64,000 nucleotides of DNA from Candidatus Centipeda massiliensis (GTDB lineage: Bacteria; Bacillota; Negativicutes; Selenomonadales; Selenomonadaceae): assembly GCF_900290285.1 (NCBI RefSeq), contig NZ_LT985754.1, positions 189,877 to 253,876 of the forward strand, in the 5' to 3' direction. Below, in pieces: positions 35,231 through 44,009 of this stretch (positions are counted from its first letter, which is position 1; each line of letters opens with the position of its first letter). The notes beneath the pieces were generated by a model. The model saw nothing but the letters and a program-made list of their open reading frames with translations. It did not search any database and was not told where the DNA came from. The position numbers and the translations under genes were made by a program.

Positions 35231-35380
35231 TAGTAGCGGTAGTAGTAGGTGCTGTGGATTTGTGGAAAAGTGGAAAAAGTGCAGAAGTGACGCAGGTGTG
35301 GCTGTGGATAAGTTGGGGAGAGTTGTGCGTAAGTTATCCACAGTTTACACAGATGAGGAGTGGATGAATGATTATCCACA
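35231..35380. other. oriC, unwinding half (dnaA-dnaN intergenic)
   Basis: DnaA boxes: TGTGGATTT 35253, TGTGGATAA 35303, TTATCCACA 35334, TTATCCACA 35372. Next to the leftmost box is TAGTAGCGGTAGTAGTAG (35231-35248), a DnaA-trio: read from the box outward it is 3'-GAT repeats. An A/T-rich tract (35217-35230) follows, the likely melting region. The order boxes, trio, A/T tract toward dnaN matches Bacillus. Confidence 0.75.
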
Positions 35381-35465
35381 GTACGTCCACAAGAATTGCG
35401 GCGGACTATGCACAGAGATATGCACAGTCGCTGCGGGCGGCTTTTGCAGCGCGGCGCTCCTCTGG

Positions 35466-36905
35466 TCAGATCCCCTTGATCTGGATGGTGAGCGACTCGA
35501 TCAGTGCCTTGGTGGCGGGATCGTCCGCCGTGAGGTTCTGGATCTTCTTGTGCGCGTGGATGACGGTCGAGTGGTCGCGGCTGAAGAAGCCGCCGATGGT
35601 CGGCCATGAGACTTCGGTCAGCTCGTGGCAGAGGTACATGGCGATCTGGCGCGGGTAGGCGATGTCGTTGCTGCGCTTGGAGGAGCGAATGTCCTCGCTC
35701 GTAACCTTGAAGTGCGTGCAGACGATGCGCTCAATCATCTCCATGGTGATGCGGCGCCCCTTCTCGCCGCGCAGATAGTTGCCGAGCGCCGCGACGCACG
35801 TGGTCTCGTCGATGGGCATGCGCATGGTGGAGGCGTACTTGATGAGGCGCGTGAGTGCGCCCTCGAGCTCGCGGATGTTGCTGTCGATGCGGCTCGCGAT
35901 GTAGGTTATGACATCCTCCGGGATTTCGACCTCCTCGGTCTGCGCCTTTTTCTGGAGGATTGCGACACGCGTCTCGAACTCCGGCGGTTGGATATCCACG
36001 ACCATACCGCCTGCGAAGCGCGAAATTAGGCGATCCTCGAGCCCCTTGACATCCTGCGGCTGGCGATCCGAGGTCAGGATGATCTGGCTGCCGTTGTCGC
36101 GCAGCTTGTTGAACGTCTGGAAGAACTCCGTCTGTGTCTGCTCCTGCCCCGTAAAGAACTGAATATCGTCGATTAGCAGCACATCGATGCTGTAGTATTT
36201 CTGACGGAATGCGTCCATACTCTTCTCACGGATGGACCTGATAAATTCGTTGGTAAAGTCCGCGCTTGCGATGTAGAGCACGCGCTTTGCGGGATGATCG
36301 GCGAGGATCTTGTGTCCGACCGCGTGCATCAGATGCGTCTTGCCGAGCCCCACGCCGCCGTAGATGAAGAGCGGATTGTGCGAGGGCAGCCCGGGCGCGT
36401 CCGCGACCGCCTTTGCCATTGCGTAGGGGAACTGGTTGGAGCGTCCCATGACGAACGCGTCAAACGTGTACTTCGGATTCAGCGTCGTCACGTCGTCCGG
36501 TGCCGTTGTGCCGATATCGCCGGCAGCGGAGAGGGGCAGACTGCCCTGCGAGGGAACCGACTCTGCACGCTCCTCTGGGGGTGCGGGGGCGGCGGCAGAC
36601 GGCTTTTTTTTGGCTGCTTTTTCCCTCTTGGGCGCGGCGGCTGCGGGATCGACGATGAGTGTGACCGTATAGCCCGCACCGAGCGCCTGCTTTACGGCAT
36701 CGCCGAGGAGCACCAGATAGCGCGGCTCGATGTACTGCTTGGTAAAGGTGTCGGCAACGGCGAGGGTGAGTTCGTTTTGTTCGGTAGATACGGGGACGAT
36801 GCGCGAGATCCATTGTTTGATCGCGTCTTTTGGGATGATTCCGTCGGTTTTATCCAGTACTTTTTTCCACTGGCGCTCAAGAGAGGGGGTCTTTTCTTCG
36901 GACAT
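35466..36905 (-). CDS. dnaA: Chromosomal replication initiator DnaA
   Basis: 479 residues. Domain I (LERQWKKVLDKTDGIIPKDA), a Pro/Ala linker, the AAA+ domain III (Walker A GGVGLGKTHLMHAVG, Walker B VLLIDDIQFF, sensor GSQIILTSDR) and the DNA-binding domain IV with the GGFFSRDHSTVIHAHKKIQN signature. ATG 36905 fits the GAAGGGACG site better than the upstream TTG 36923. DnaA-box clusters lie on both sides, so the gene separates the two halves of oriC. Confidence 0.97.
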   Translation of the reverse strand: MSEEKTPSLERQWKKVLDKTDGIIPKDAIKQWISRIVPVSTEQNELTLAVADTFTKQYIEPRYLVLLGDAVKQALGAGYTVTLIVDPAAAAPKREKAAKKKPSAAAPAPPEERAESVPSQGSLPLSAAGDIGTTAPDDVTTLNPKYTFDAFVMGRSNQFPYAMAKAVADAPGLPSHNPLFIYGGVGLGKTHLMHAVGHKILADHPAKRVLYIASADFTNEFIRSIREKSMDAFRQKYYSIDVLLIDDIQFFTGQEQTQTEFFQTFNKLRDNGSQIILTSDRQPQDVKGLEDRLISRFAGGMVVDIQPPEFETRVAILQKKAQTEEVEIPEDVITYIASRIDSNIRELEGALTRLIKYASTMRMPIDETTCVAALGNYLRGEKGRRITMEMIERIVCTHFKVTSEDIRSSKRSNDIAYPRQIAMYLCHELTEVSWPTIGGFFSRDHSTVIHAHKKIQNLTADDPATKALIESLTIQIKGI

Positions 36906-36949
36906 ACAACAGCGTCCCTTCAAAAAAATTTTCGCTCTGCCACATTTTT

Positions 36950-37099
36950 TTATCCACAGGGTTATACACAGTTGTGGATAAGTTTGTCGATAAAATGAGT
37001 GCGGTAAAATGCGCGGAGACGAAATTATACACTTTTCTTACACACGTTTTCCACAAGACAATGAGGATATTTTAGCAAAAAAATCCGGACTTATCAACA
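36950..37099. other. oriC, upstream half (dnaA-rpmH intergenic)
   Basis: DnaA boxes and near-boxes: TTATCCACA 36950, TTATACACA 36962, TGTGGATAA 36973, TTATACACT 37025, TTATCAACA 37091, with TTTCCACAA between. The gap of about 325 bp between dnaA and rpmH also holds the promoters of both. Confidence 0.8.
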
Positions 37100-37151
37100 G
37101 GTGCTTTTGCCCTAATGATGGAAAAAAACGCGCAAATGACGTGCGGATCCC

Positions 37152-37181
37152 TTGACAGTGCGGCTTTTGTTCGTCTATAAT
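37152..37181 (+). promoter_or_regulatory. Promoter of the rpmH operon
   Basis: TTGACA, 18 nt, TATAAT: near-consensus, and the strongest sigma-A promoter noticed in the window. Confidence 0.85.
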
Positions 37182-37230
37182 GACGCCTAGTAAGCGAGTC
37201 TATCGAGTATATAGAAGGAGGTGACGAGAG

Positions 37231-37365
37231 GTGAAGAGAACATTTCAGCCCAACAATCATTGGAGAAAGAAGACGCATGGTTTCCGTGAGCGCATGAAGA
37301 CGAAAGGCGGTCGCCTCGTACTGAAGAGAAGGCGTCAGCGCGGACGAAAGAAGCTGTCGGCGTAA
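37231..37365 (+). CDS. rpmH: 50S ribosomal protein L34
   Basis: 44 residues, [20 protein letters not shown] and a Lys/Arg-rich rest ending in KKLSA, a full match to L34. GTG start behind GAAGGAGG (37214-37221). First gene of the rpmH-rnpA-yidD-yidC-jag run. A strong hairpin follows before rnpA. Confidence 0.95.
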   Translation: MKRTFQPNNHWRKKTHGFRERMKTKGGRLVLKRRRQRGRKKLSA

Positions 37366-37382
37366 TTGCGTCGGGCTTGTCG

Positions 37383-37410
37383 GAGGTCACCGCGGGTGAC
37401 CTCTTTTTTT
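37383..37410 (+). terminator. Hairpin between rpmH and rnpA
   Basis: GAGGTCACC-GCG-GGTGACCTC followed by seven T. It should lower rnpA expression below that of rpmH, or be a control point. Confidence 0.85.
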
Positions 37411-37416
37411 AGCACT

Positions 37417-37806
37417 ATGGACGAAAAAAGATACACATTGCCGCGTGCAAAGATGATTAAGCGGCGCAGCGACTTTCAGCTCGTCTATCAGCGGGGGGTG
37501 TCTGTCGCAGGGCGCCGCATGATCCTGTACGTCCTGCGCGATCCGCGCGTGGCGGGCAGGGTCGGCTTTGCCGCCGGAAAAAAGCTGGGCTGTGCCGCTG
37601 TGCGCAGCCGTGTCAAGCGCCTCCTGCGGGAGGCGTATCGCCTCATGCAGCACGAGCTGCGCAGGGATGTGGGGATTCTCCTCATCGGACGCGCGGGGCT
37701 CGTGGAGGGGAAAATGCAGGATGCCGCGCAGGATCTTCGGACGCTCGCGCGCCGCGCAAAGATCTTTGCGGCGGGGGGAACGCCGCGCCGCACGGGGGAG
37801 CAGTGA
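37417..37806 (+). CDS. rnpA: Ribonuclease P protein component
   Basis: 129 residues. The RNase P protein fold: [20 protein letters not shown] near the start and the RNA-binding RNR motif [15 protein letters not shown]. It helps the catalytic RNA mature tRNA 5' ends. The start is not clear, because the T run of the hairpin ends only 6 bp before ATG 37417 and no ribosome site is seen; TTG 37438 and ATG 37453 are alternatives. The stop overlaps the yidD start. Confidence 0.93.
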   Translation: MDEKRYTLPRAKMIKRRSDFQLVYQRGVSVAGRRMILYVLRDPRVAGRVGFAAGKKLGCAAVRSRVKRLLREAYRLMQHELRRDVGILLIGRAGLVEGKMQDAAQDLRTLARRAKIFAAGGTPRRTGEQ

Positions 37807-38015
37807 TGAAGCGTCTGCTCCTTCTTCTGGTACAGTTTTATCGGTGCTGCATCTCGCCGCTTCTGCCGCCCTCCTGCCGCTACTATCCCACCTGCTCCGC
37901 GTACGCGATGGAGGCGATTGAGCGCTACGGCGCGCGGCGCGGCGGGTGGCTGGCGCTGCGGCGCATCCTGCGCTGTCACCCGTTTCATCGGGGCGGCTAT
38001 GATCCCGTACCGTAG
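37806..38015 (+). CDS. yidD: Membrane protein insertion efficiency factor YidD
   Basis: 69 residues: a hydrophobic N-terminus and the conserved [16 protein letters not shown] with cysteines, then [20 protein letters not shown]. It supports YidC-dependent insertion. The start overlaps the rnpA stop by one base (TGATG). Confidence 0.95.
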   Translation: MKRLLLLLVQFYRCCISPLLPPSCRYYPTCSAYAMEAIERYGARRGGWLALRRILRCHPFHRGGYDPVP

Positions 38016-38113
38016 ATTGTCCGTCATATTTATCACAGCGCCAAAAAATTTTTACAAGAACAACGGATCAATAAAGTACACTTAAAACTTCCCTATCAGT
38101 AGGAGGAAATCGC

Positions 38114-38788
38114 GTGATCGAATTTTTTAGCAACCTATTCGAGCCAATCATCCACGTTTTACAGTTCATCCTCGGCGGCTTTTACACCATCACGAGCGCC
38201 GCAGGACTCGTCAGCTACGGCTTTCCGATCATCCTGCTCACCATCCTCATCAAGGTCGTAACCTACCCGCTCACCGTCAAGCAGATCAAATCCATGAAGG
38301 CGATGCAGGAAATTCAGCCGAAGATGAAAAAGATCCAGGAGAAGTACAAGAACAATCCGCAGATGCTCCAGCAAAAGACGGGCGAACTCTTCCGCGAGGC
38401 GGGCGTCAATCCGCTCGCGGGCTGCCTGCCGCTCCTCGTACAGATGCCGATTCTCATGGGAATGTACTATGCACTCTTTAACTTCACCTTTCCGAGCGCG
38501 GAGGCGGCGGCGTTTTTCTGGCTGCCGAATATGTCCGAACCCGATCCACTCTACATCCTGCCCGTCCTGTCTGCCGTGACCACCTATCTGCAGCAAAAGA
38601 TGACCTCCACCGAGATGAATGCGCAGATGAAGATCATGATGACTGTGATGCCGCTCTTCATCGGCTGGATCAGTCTGAACTTCCCCTCGGGACTCGTCCT
38701 CTACTGGGTGACGATGAACGTGGTGCAGATCACCCAGCAGTGGTGGATGTATCGCGGGGAGAACGCGGCGGTAAAGGAGGTACACTGA
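38114..38788 (+). CDS. yidC: Membrane protein insertase YidC
   Basis: 224 residues, the short Gram-positive form without the large periplasmic domain. Segments: FPIILLTILIKVVTYPLTVK with the conserved basic residues, a cytoplasmic coiled pair (MKAMQEIQPKMKKIQEKYKN), PLAGCLPLLVQMPILMGMYY, and NFPSGLVLYWVTMNVVQITQ. It inserts and folds membrane proteins. GTG start behind AGGAGGAAATCGC. It is followed by jag one bp later. Confidence 0.95.
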   Translation: MIEFFSNLFEPIIHVLQFILGGFYTITSAAGLVSYGFPIILLTILIKVVTYPLTVKQIKSMKAMQEIQPKMKKIQEKYKNNPQMLQQKTGELFREAGVNPLAGCLPLLVQMPILMGMYYALFNFTFPSAEAAAFFWLPNMSEPDPLYILPVLSAVTTYLQQKMTSTEMNAQMKIMMTVMPLFIGWISLNFPSGLVLYWVTMNVVQITQQWWMYRGENAAVKEVH

Positions 38789-38789
38789 G

Positions 38790-39848
38790 ATGGCAGAGAT
38801 CATCGAGACCAGCGGAAAAACGGTCGAGGACGCGCTTTCTCTTGCCCTCGACAAGCTCGGCTGCGGCAGAGCCGAGGTTACCTACGAGATCGTACAGGAG
38901 CCCTCAGGCGGCTTTCTGGGGCTGTGGGGCAAGCGCGAGGCGCGGATCCGCGTGACGACGCGTCCCGTCATTCTCCCGCAGCGGACGGAGATCGCACAGC
39001 CGGCACAGCCGACGGTCATCGCGCCGCCGTCTGCCCCCGCGCCCGTACCGGCACCCGCAGAGCGCACGGAGGACGATGGGTTCGGTGTCCGTCCGAAGCG
39101 GTTCCACACCGATCTGCGCTCTTCGGCGCGCAAACCTGCTGCCGAGCGTGCACCGCGCCGTGAGCTGACCCCGCGCAGCTATGCGGACCGGCGCGAGGGA
39201 TCGGCACGCAGCTACGGTACGCGCGGGGGATACGGGGAGAGCCGTCCGCCGCGCAGCCGCGGAGGTATGGTGCAGGGGGATCGTACGGATACGGGCTATG
39301 AGCGCCCCTACCGGGAGCGCACGGACAACCAGCTCATCCCGCTCACACAGGAGATGTCCGATGCGGCGGAGCGGTTCCTCCACGATATCTTTGCGACGAT
39401 GAATCTCACGGTGACGCTGCGCCGCACGGATACCCCGTCGGGCACGATCTACAATATGCAGGGGGACAATCTCGGCATTCTTATCGGCAAGCACGGATCG
39501 ACTCTCGATGCCCTGCAGTACCTCACGAATCTCGTCATCAACAAGATCCCGGAGACGGGCTATGCCCGCATCATCCTCGATGTGGAGGACTACCGTGCGC
39601 GCCGTGAGGAGACGCTCACGCGCCTTGCCGGCCATCTTGCGGACAAGGCGTGCCGCATCGGCGAGGAGATCCATCTGGAACCCATGAGCCGCCACGAGCG
39701 CAAGATCATCCATACCGCCCTGCAGGACAACCACCGCGTTACCACCTACAGTGCGGGCGACAACCCGCGCCGCTACGTCGTCATTGTGCCGCGCCGCCGG
39801 CGCTACGCGCGGGACTATGAGGAGCCGTATGACCGCTACGAGCGGTAG
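38790..39848 (+). CDS. jag: RNA-binding protein Jag/KhpB
   Basis: 352 residues in three domains: Jag_N (IETSGKTVEDALSLALDKLG, GFLGLWGKREARI), a Pro/Arg-rich linker (about 75-195), a KH domain (GDNLGILIGKHGSTLDALQYL near 230) and R3H (MSRHERKIIHTALQDNHRVT). It binds RNA, partners with KhpA in relatives, and affects cell division and envelope synthesis. Last gene of the rpmH operon; a long hairpin follows. In many Firmicutes mnmE would come next. Confidence 0.95.
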   Translation: MAEIIETSGKTVEDALSLALDKLGCGRAEVTYEIVQEPSGGFLGLWGKREARIRVTTRPVILPQRTEIAQPAQPTVIAPPSAPAPVPAPAERTEDDGFGVRPKRFHTDLRSSARKPAAERAPRRELTPRSYADRREGSARSYGTRGGYGESRPPRSRGGMVQGDRTDTGYERPYRERTDNQLIPLTQEMSDAAERFLHDIFATMNLTVTLRRTDTPSGTIYNMQGDNLGILIGKHGSTLDALQYLTNLVINKIPETGYARIILDVEDYRARREETLTRLAGHLADKACRIGEEIHLEPMSRHERKIIHTALQDNHRVTTYSAGDNPRRYVVIVPRRRRYARDYEEPYDRYER

Positions 39849-39861
39849 ATATTGGACATAA

Positions 39862-39911
39862 AACAGGGGCTTCCCTCCGAAGTTTTCCGCTTCGGAGGGA
39901 AGCCCCTGTTT
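39862..39911. terminator. Shared terminator of jag and the zinc-ribbon gene
   Basis: AACAGGGGCTTCCCTCCGAA pairs with its near-perfect complement, with T-rich ends. It sits between two converging genes. Confidence 0.9.
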
Positions 39912-39918
39912 GTGCGAT

Positions 39919-40200
39919 TCAGCCCTTGCCGAATCCAAAGAGTGACTTGATCTTGCCGGTGAGCCCTGTCGATTTCTCCGCAGGATCGACAATGACATTG
40001 TCACTGTCCGGTACATCGTCGTAGAGGTCGGAGTCCATCACTTTGCGTGGTTTTGCATCGTTGCGGCTCTCGGTGTCGCCGTCGCCGAGGTCAAACCCCG
40101 CGCCGTAGTTCGGCGAGAATCCGGTGATGATGGGGATGCCGCAGTTCGGACAGGCATTCGCATTGGAGGGAACAAATTTACTGCATTTTGGACAGAACAT
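39919..40200 (-). CDS. Zinc-ribbon protein
   Basis: 93 residues. An N-terminal zinc ribbon (MFCPKCSKFVPSNANACPNC) is followed by a flexible acidic chain and an amphipathic, Gly-rich end (GKIKSLFGFGKG). ATG 40200 was chosen because the ribbon starts there. It lies 52 bp after a DUF805 gene on the same strand. Function unknown. Confidence 0.75.
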   Translation of the reverse strand: MFCPKCSKFVPSNANACPNCGIPIITGFSPNYGAGFDLGDGDTESRNDAKPRKVMDSDLYDDVPDSDNVIVDPAEKSTGLTGKIKSLFGFGKG

Positions 40201-40252
40201 AGTTGCCTCACTTTCCAAAGACAGATACCACGGATTGATTCGTGTGGAACAT

Positions 40253-41350
40253 TCACCGCGCCTCCGGATTGCCCTGATCGGCTCGCAGCAGCCGCAGCAC
40301 ACCGATCAGGGAGAGGATTCCGCAGAGCACCCAGAGGACGATGAAGATTGTGTCATCCGCCGTGCCGATGGTGACAAAGTCCTCAACAATGGCGCTGCCG
40401 ACGGCAGTCTCATCCAGAGCATCGAGGCCGCCGAGGAAGCGTGCCAGCGCAATGGCGCTGAGGAGATTGGGCAGGAGGGCGGCGTAGACCATGAGCGCCT
40501 CCCACGGACTTTTGCCGCGCGTGCGCAGCCGCTGCACGACGAGCGGGAGTGCGGCGAGCGGGGAGATTGTGCCGCCGATCAGCAGGGCAAAGAAATCTGC
40601 GCCGGCGGGCATGAGATCGATTCCCGCGAGAACGATGATGAGCGGATAGAGAACCCCCTCTCCCAGCGTGGGCAGGATCAGTGCCCCGGCAGCGAGGGCG
40701 ATCAACGCGCGAAAGACGAAATGTGCGCGATCCACGCGTCCCCTCATGGTGAGATATGCCGCGCGGACGGAGGGGATCGCCTCCTCGACCGGAGGCGCGC
40801 CGTAGCGGTTCGCCGCAGGCGATCCCTTTTTCAGAAAGATCCACGCTGCGTAGAACGTGAGGAGGAGAAAGGAGAGGCCGCACAGGACGAAATAGACGAG
40901 GACGAAGCCGCCGAGCATCAGCCCCAGCTCCTCGGGATCATCGAAGAAGATGAGCTGCGGACTGTGGTTCATTCCCTCGAACAGTGCGGCGAGGAGAAGG
41001 AGAAAGAGCAGGGGCAGTCCGAGCGCGATGAGGGCGACGAGCACGAGCGGGAAGGCAAATCCGCCGCTGCGGCCGATGTCGTGCAGCCGCCGCACGGTGG
41101 CGGGAATGGCGGCGAGGGGCAGGAGGATGGCAGTGGCGGCAAGGACGAGCGCGACCCCCATGCCGAGGAGAATCCAGAACGTGACCGCCGTCTCGCGAAA
41201 GAACAGCGTCGCCGTGAGATAGATGAGGGGCAGCAGCAGGGTGATGGCGGCAAAGTTCAGAAGGGAGGCACCGCCGCCCAGTGCTGCAATCGTCAGCGCA
41301 TAGTCACGCCGTGTGAGCCTGCCGTGCAGGGAGAAAATCGCTTCATTCAT
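40253..41350 (-). CDS. Tandem DUF805 membrane protein
   Basis: 365 residues with two DUF805-type units. The first contains FSLHGRLTRRDYALTIAALG and TVRRLHDIGRSGGF. The second begins YLTMRGRVDRAHFVFRALIA and contains VQRLRTRGKSPW. About nine membrane segments. Family function unknown. It lies 12 bp after a single-unit DUF805 gene, so they are likely cotranscribed. Confidence 0.8.
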   Translation of the reverse strand: MNEAIFSLHGRLTRRDYALTIAALGGGASLLNFAAITLLLPLIYLTATLFFRETAVTFWILLGMGVALVLAATAILLPLAAIPATVRRLHDIGRSGGFAFPLVLVALIALGLPLLFLLLLAALFEGMNHSPQLIFFDDPEELGLMLGGFVLVYFVLCGLSFLLLTFYAAWIFLKKGSPAANRYGAPPVEEAIPSVRAAYLTMRGRVDRAHFVFRALIALAAGALILPTLGEGVLYPLIIVLAGIDLMPAGADFFALLIGGTISPLAALPLVVQRLRTRGKSPWEALMVYAALLPNLLSAIALARFLGGLDALDETAVGSAIVEDFVTIGTADDTIFIVLWVLCGILSLIGVLRLLRADQGNPEAR

Positions 41351-41362
41351 GCGGGGACTCCG

Positions 41363-41875
41363 TCAGGACTGCTTGCTGCGATCCGTCGGTGGGGCAATAT
41401 CCGTCGGCGTATCCGCGTAGGTTGCACGCGCGTAGGGATTCTCGTACACTTCCTCTGACCTTGGCTCCGGTGCAGCCACGCCCCCGAGTGGATCCGGGCC
41501 ATAGCTGTTGTCACCCTGTGTGCCCTGCTTGAAAAGCAGGTAGAGAACCAGGCCGAGATTGATGAGGGGGACGAGGGATAGCAGCGCATAGTACCCCGAT
41601 AGTCCGACATCGTGTAGACGGCGTATCATGAGCATATAGCCCGAGATGGTGATGGGAATGCGCAGGAGCTGGAGCAGCCCAAAGATGCCCAGCGCAGTCG
41701 ATTCGTCCGGCTGCATGGAGGGATCCCCGAGCGCGAGTGCGAGGAAGCCGAGGACAAGGTAGGCGACGACGCTAAAGGCACCGAGCGCGAGGAGGCGCTT
41801 GATGTAGCGCTTGCGGTTGAGCCGCCCGTTCCACTGGAAGAAATTCTCTTTGATGCCGTTGTCAATCTGGTGCAT
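41363..41875 (-). CDS. DUF805 membrane protein
   Basis: 170 residues with one DUF805 unit: FQWNGRLNRKRYIKRLLALG, four membrane segments, MIRRLHDVGLSGYYALL and LYLLFKQGTQGDN, the family's typical end. The C-terminal tail is acidic and probably disordered. It is the first gene of the leftward DUF805-zinc-ribbon run. Confidence 0.88.
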   Translation of the reverse strand: MHQIDNGIKENFFQWNGRLNRKRYIKRLLALGAFSVVAYLVLGFLALALGDPSMQPDESTALGIFGLLQLLRIPITISGYMLMIRRLHDVGLSGYYALLSLVPLINLGLVLYLLFKQGTQGDNSYGPDPLGGVAAPEPRSEEVYENPYARATYADTPTDIAPPTDRSKQS

Positions 41876-42043
41876 GGTATTTATTCTCCTTATCTAGATC
41901 ATCGTCCTCATTGTAGCATATTGCGAAAGAATTGGCAAAAACAAGGATACAAATGGACAGCGCGCCGCTTGCGGAAACGGCGCGCTGTCCATGTATAATA
42001 AAGTGTGGTATGGGGGCTGTGTTATACTTGCTACAGTTTCCGG

Positions 42044-43768
42044 CTATGCCGCACCCTCCTCGTTCTCGGCGGAGACGACGTTGCGTCCCTTCTCCTTAGA
42101 GAGGTAGAGTGCGCGGTCGGCACGGTCAATGAGCGCGCGGAGGCGATCCTTTTTGCCATGCCACGTCGATACGCCAAAGCTGAGGGTCACACCGTCGAGG
42201 CGCTGTTCAAGGATGCCGCGCAGATGGTCACAGAACACGACCATGGTCGCAAGATCGTAGTGCAGGGCAAGGAGGACGAACTCATCGCCGCCGTAGCGGA
42301 TGAAGAGGTGGCGGCGGTCGATCTTCTCGTGGACGGTGTCGGCAATCAGACGGAGAATCCGATCGCCCGCGAGATGTCCCTTCGTATCATTGACCGTCTT
42401 GAAGTGATCCACATCAAAGATGGCGAACGAGAACTTGAACCCGCGCTCGTAGGAGAGTGCGGAGAATTCCGCAAAGCCCTCGCCGAGCTGGTGGCGGTTG
42501 TACGCGCCCGTGAGGAAGTCACGCTGCGCCTCGTCCTGCGAGATCTTGAGCTCGCGTACGAGATCTGCATTTTCCTGCGCGAGTGCGGCGTCCTCCAGCA
42601 TCTGCTCACGGATCGTGTGAAAGATAAAGGGAATGCTCGCATAGATCGAAAAGACCGTGGTCGAGAGCATGACGGAGAGCTGATGATACTCCCAGTGCAA
42701 CGCATCGATGGCGCCGAAGATCACAGTCGCCGTCATTGCGAATGCACCGTAACGGCAGGCGGGATGGCGCACCCAGTTCGAGCGGATGAGCGTGTAGATG
42801 AGGATGAGGCTGCCGATGAGCAGCAGCGGGTACAGGAGATAGAGCAGCCGCATATAGCCGTCGCACTGCGCGATCTCCATGATCGTCGACAGGGTAAACA
42901 GCGCGATGAATACGATCTTCGTCACGCGGGTGGACAGGACGAACTGCGGCGCGACGATTTCCTGTGTGATCCGCGCGCAGATGATGGGCATGGTGTAGAG
43001 CATGATGAGGTGCAGTTCCCACCAGACAGCTGGCATACCGTAGATGCGCGGGAAGAACGAAGAAGTCCCCGTCGTCCACAGGATGAAGCTCGCGAGGTAG
43101 GTGATGAGGTAGAACTGCATGCGGCGGCGGCCCGCCTTCGCGCCGCGCCATGTCAGATCCATGATGAGAAAGACGATCAGTGCAGCTGCCACCGAAAGGC
43201 TTGAGATGTAGATTGCATCGGCAAGGCTGAGGCTGCGCAGGAGCACTGCGGCGGAGCCGAGCCGAACGTAGTCAATGCTGCCGAGCCACTCCGGATATGC
43301 CGAGTGGAGCAGGATCGTGAGGCGCTTGCCCGCGAGGCTCTGATCGAGGTGGACGTAGTGAAATGCGCGTCCGCGTTCGCCCTCTGCACTGTCCCAGTCT
43401 CCGTGCATATAGACCAGCGCATCGTCCACGTAGACAATGGCGTCCTGATTCGTTGTCGAAAAGAGGATGTAATTGCCCGCAAAGCGTGCGGCCAGTGGAA
43501 TGCGCCACGAGAGGCAGACGGCTGTCGATCCCTCGGGCATGGGCGGCGGCGCGGGATAGTCATACGCCTGCCAGTCGAAATTGTCCGCACGAAATCCAAT
43601 GATATCCTTGTACTGCAGATCTCCCTGGAGGACAGCGTATTCGGCTTGTATCTGGGGATCCAGCGGCGTTGCAAGCAGCCGCCAGGTGGTCGTAGTCGCT
43701 CCGATGAGGAGTGAAACACAGAGCAGTGTGAGAACATTGCCCCGCAAAAATGCAAAAAGTCGTTGCAT
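42044..43768 (-). CDS. Membrane-bound diguanylate cyclase 1
   Basis: 574 residues. N-terminal membrane segment, an extracytoplasmic beta-rich domain (about 30-180; YNILFSTTNQDAIVYVDD-type strand), seven or so membrane segments (about 195-390), a coiled linker and a GGDEF domain with an intact RYGGDEF near residue 490 and FDVDHFKTVND. It should make c-di-GMP in response to an extracytoplasmic signal (7TM-DISM-like layout). AAAGGGGGTG supports ATG 43768. It is a close paralogue of the gene at 44.0-45.7 kb. Confidence 0.88.
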   Translation of the reverse strand: MQRLFAFLRGNVLTLLCVSLLIGATTTTWRLLATPLDPQIQAEYAVLQGDLQYKDIIGFRADNFDWQAYDYPAPPPMPEGSTAVCLSWRIPLAARFAGNYILFSTTNQDAIVYVDDALVYMHGDWDSAEGERGRAFHYVHLDQSLAGKRLTILLHSAYPEWLGSIDYVRLGSAAVLLRSLSLADAIYISSLSVAAALIVFLIMDLTWRGAKAGRRRMQFYLITYLASFILWTTGTSSFFPRIYGMPAVWWELHLIMLYTMPIICARITQEIVAPQFVLSTRVTKIVFIALFTLSTIMEIAQCDGYMRLLYLLYPLLLIGSLILIYTLIRSNWVRHPACRYGAFAMTATVIFGAIDALHWEYHQLSVMLSTTVFSIYASIPFIFHTIREQMLEDAALAQENADLVRELKISQDEAQRDFLTGAYNRHQLGEGFAEFSALSYERGFKFSFAIFDVDHFKTVNDTKGHLAGDRILRLIADTVHEKIDRRHLFIRYGGDEFVLLALHYDLATMVVFCDHLRGILEQRLDGVTLSFGVSTWHGKKDRLRALIDRADRALYLSKEKGRNVVSAENEEGAA

Positions 43769-43908
43769 GGGTCTGCACCCCCTTTGCAAGAGGCGTGAAA
43801 ACAATAAATTTTCGATGTGTTGATTTATTATACCATACAAATTAGAAGTAGAACAATAGAAAAATGAAAAAGAATACGAATATTAGCAAGGAAATAAGTG
43901 TATACAAA

Positions 43909-43953
43909 AAGAACTTCCCCGCGTATGCCATGCAGTTCATGGGGAAGTTCTTT
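43909..43953. terminator. Hairpin between the two GGDEF genes
   Basis: AGAACTTCCCC pairs with GGGGAAGTTCT, so the two paralogues are probably separate transcripts. Confidence 0.7.
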
Positions 43954-44009
43954 CATTTGGCTCTATGATCGATGTTCGCTGCGATACTCCTAAGGAATCG
44001 CTGCTTTTA

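Noticed and set aside
41956-41994. Perfect GGACAGCGCGCCG/CGGCGCGCTGTCC dyad as a terminator
   Set aside because: No T run follows on either strand; it could be a terminator remnant or a protein site, so it is not called.
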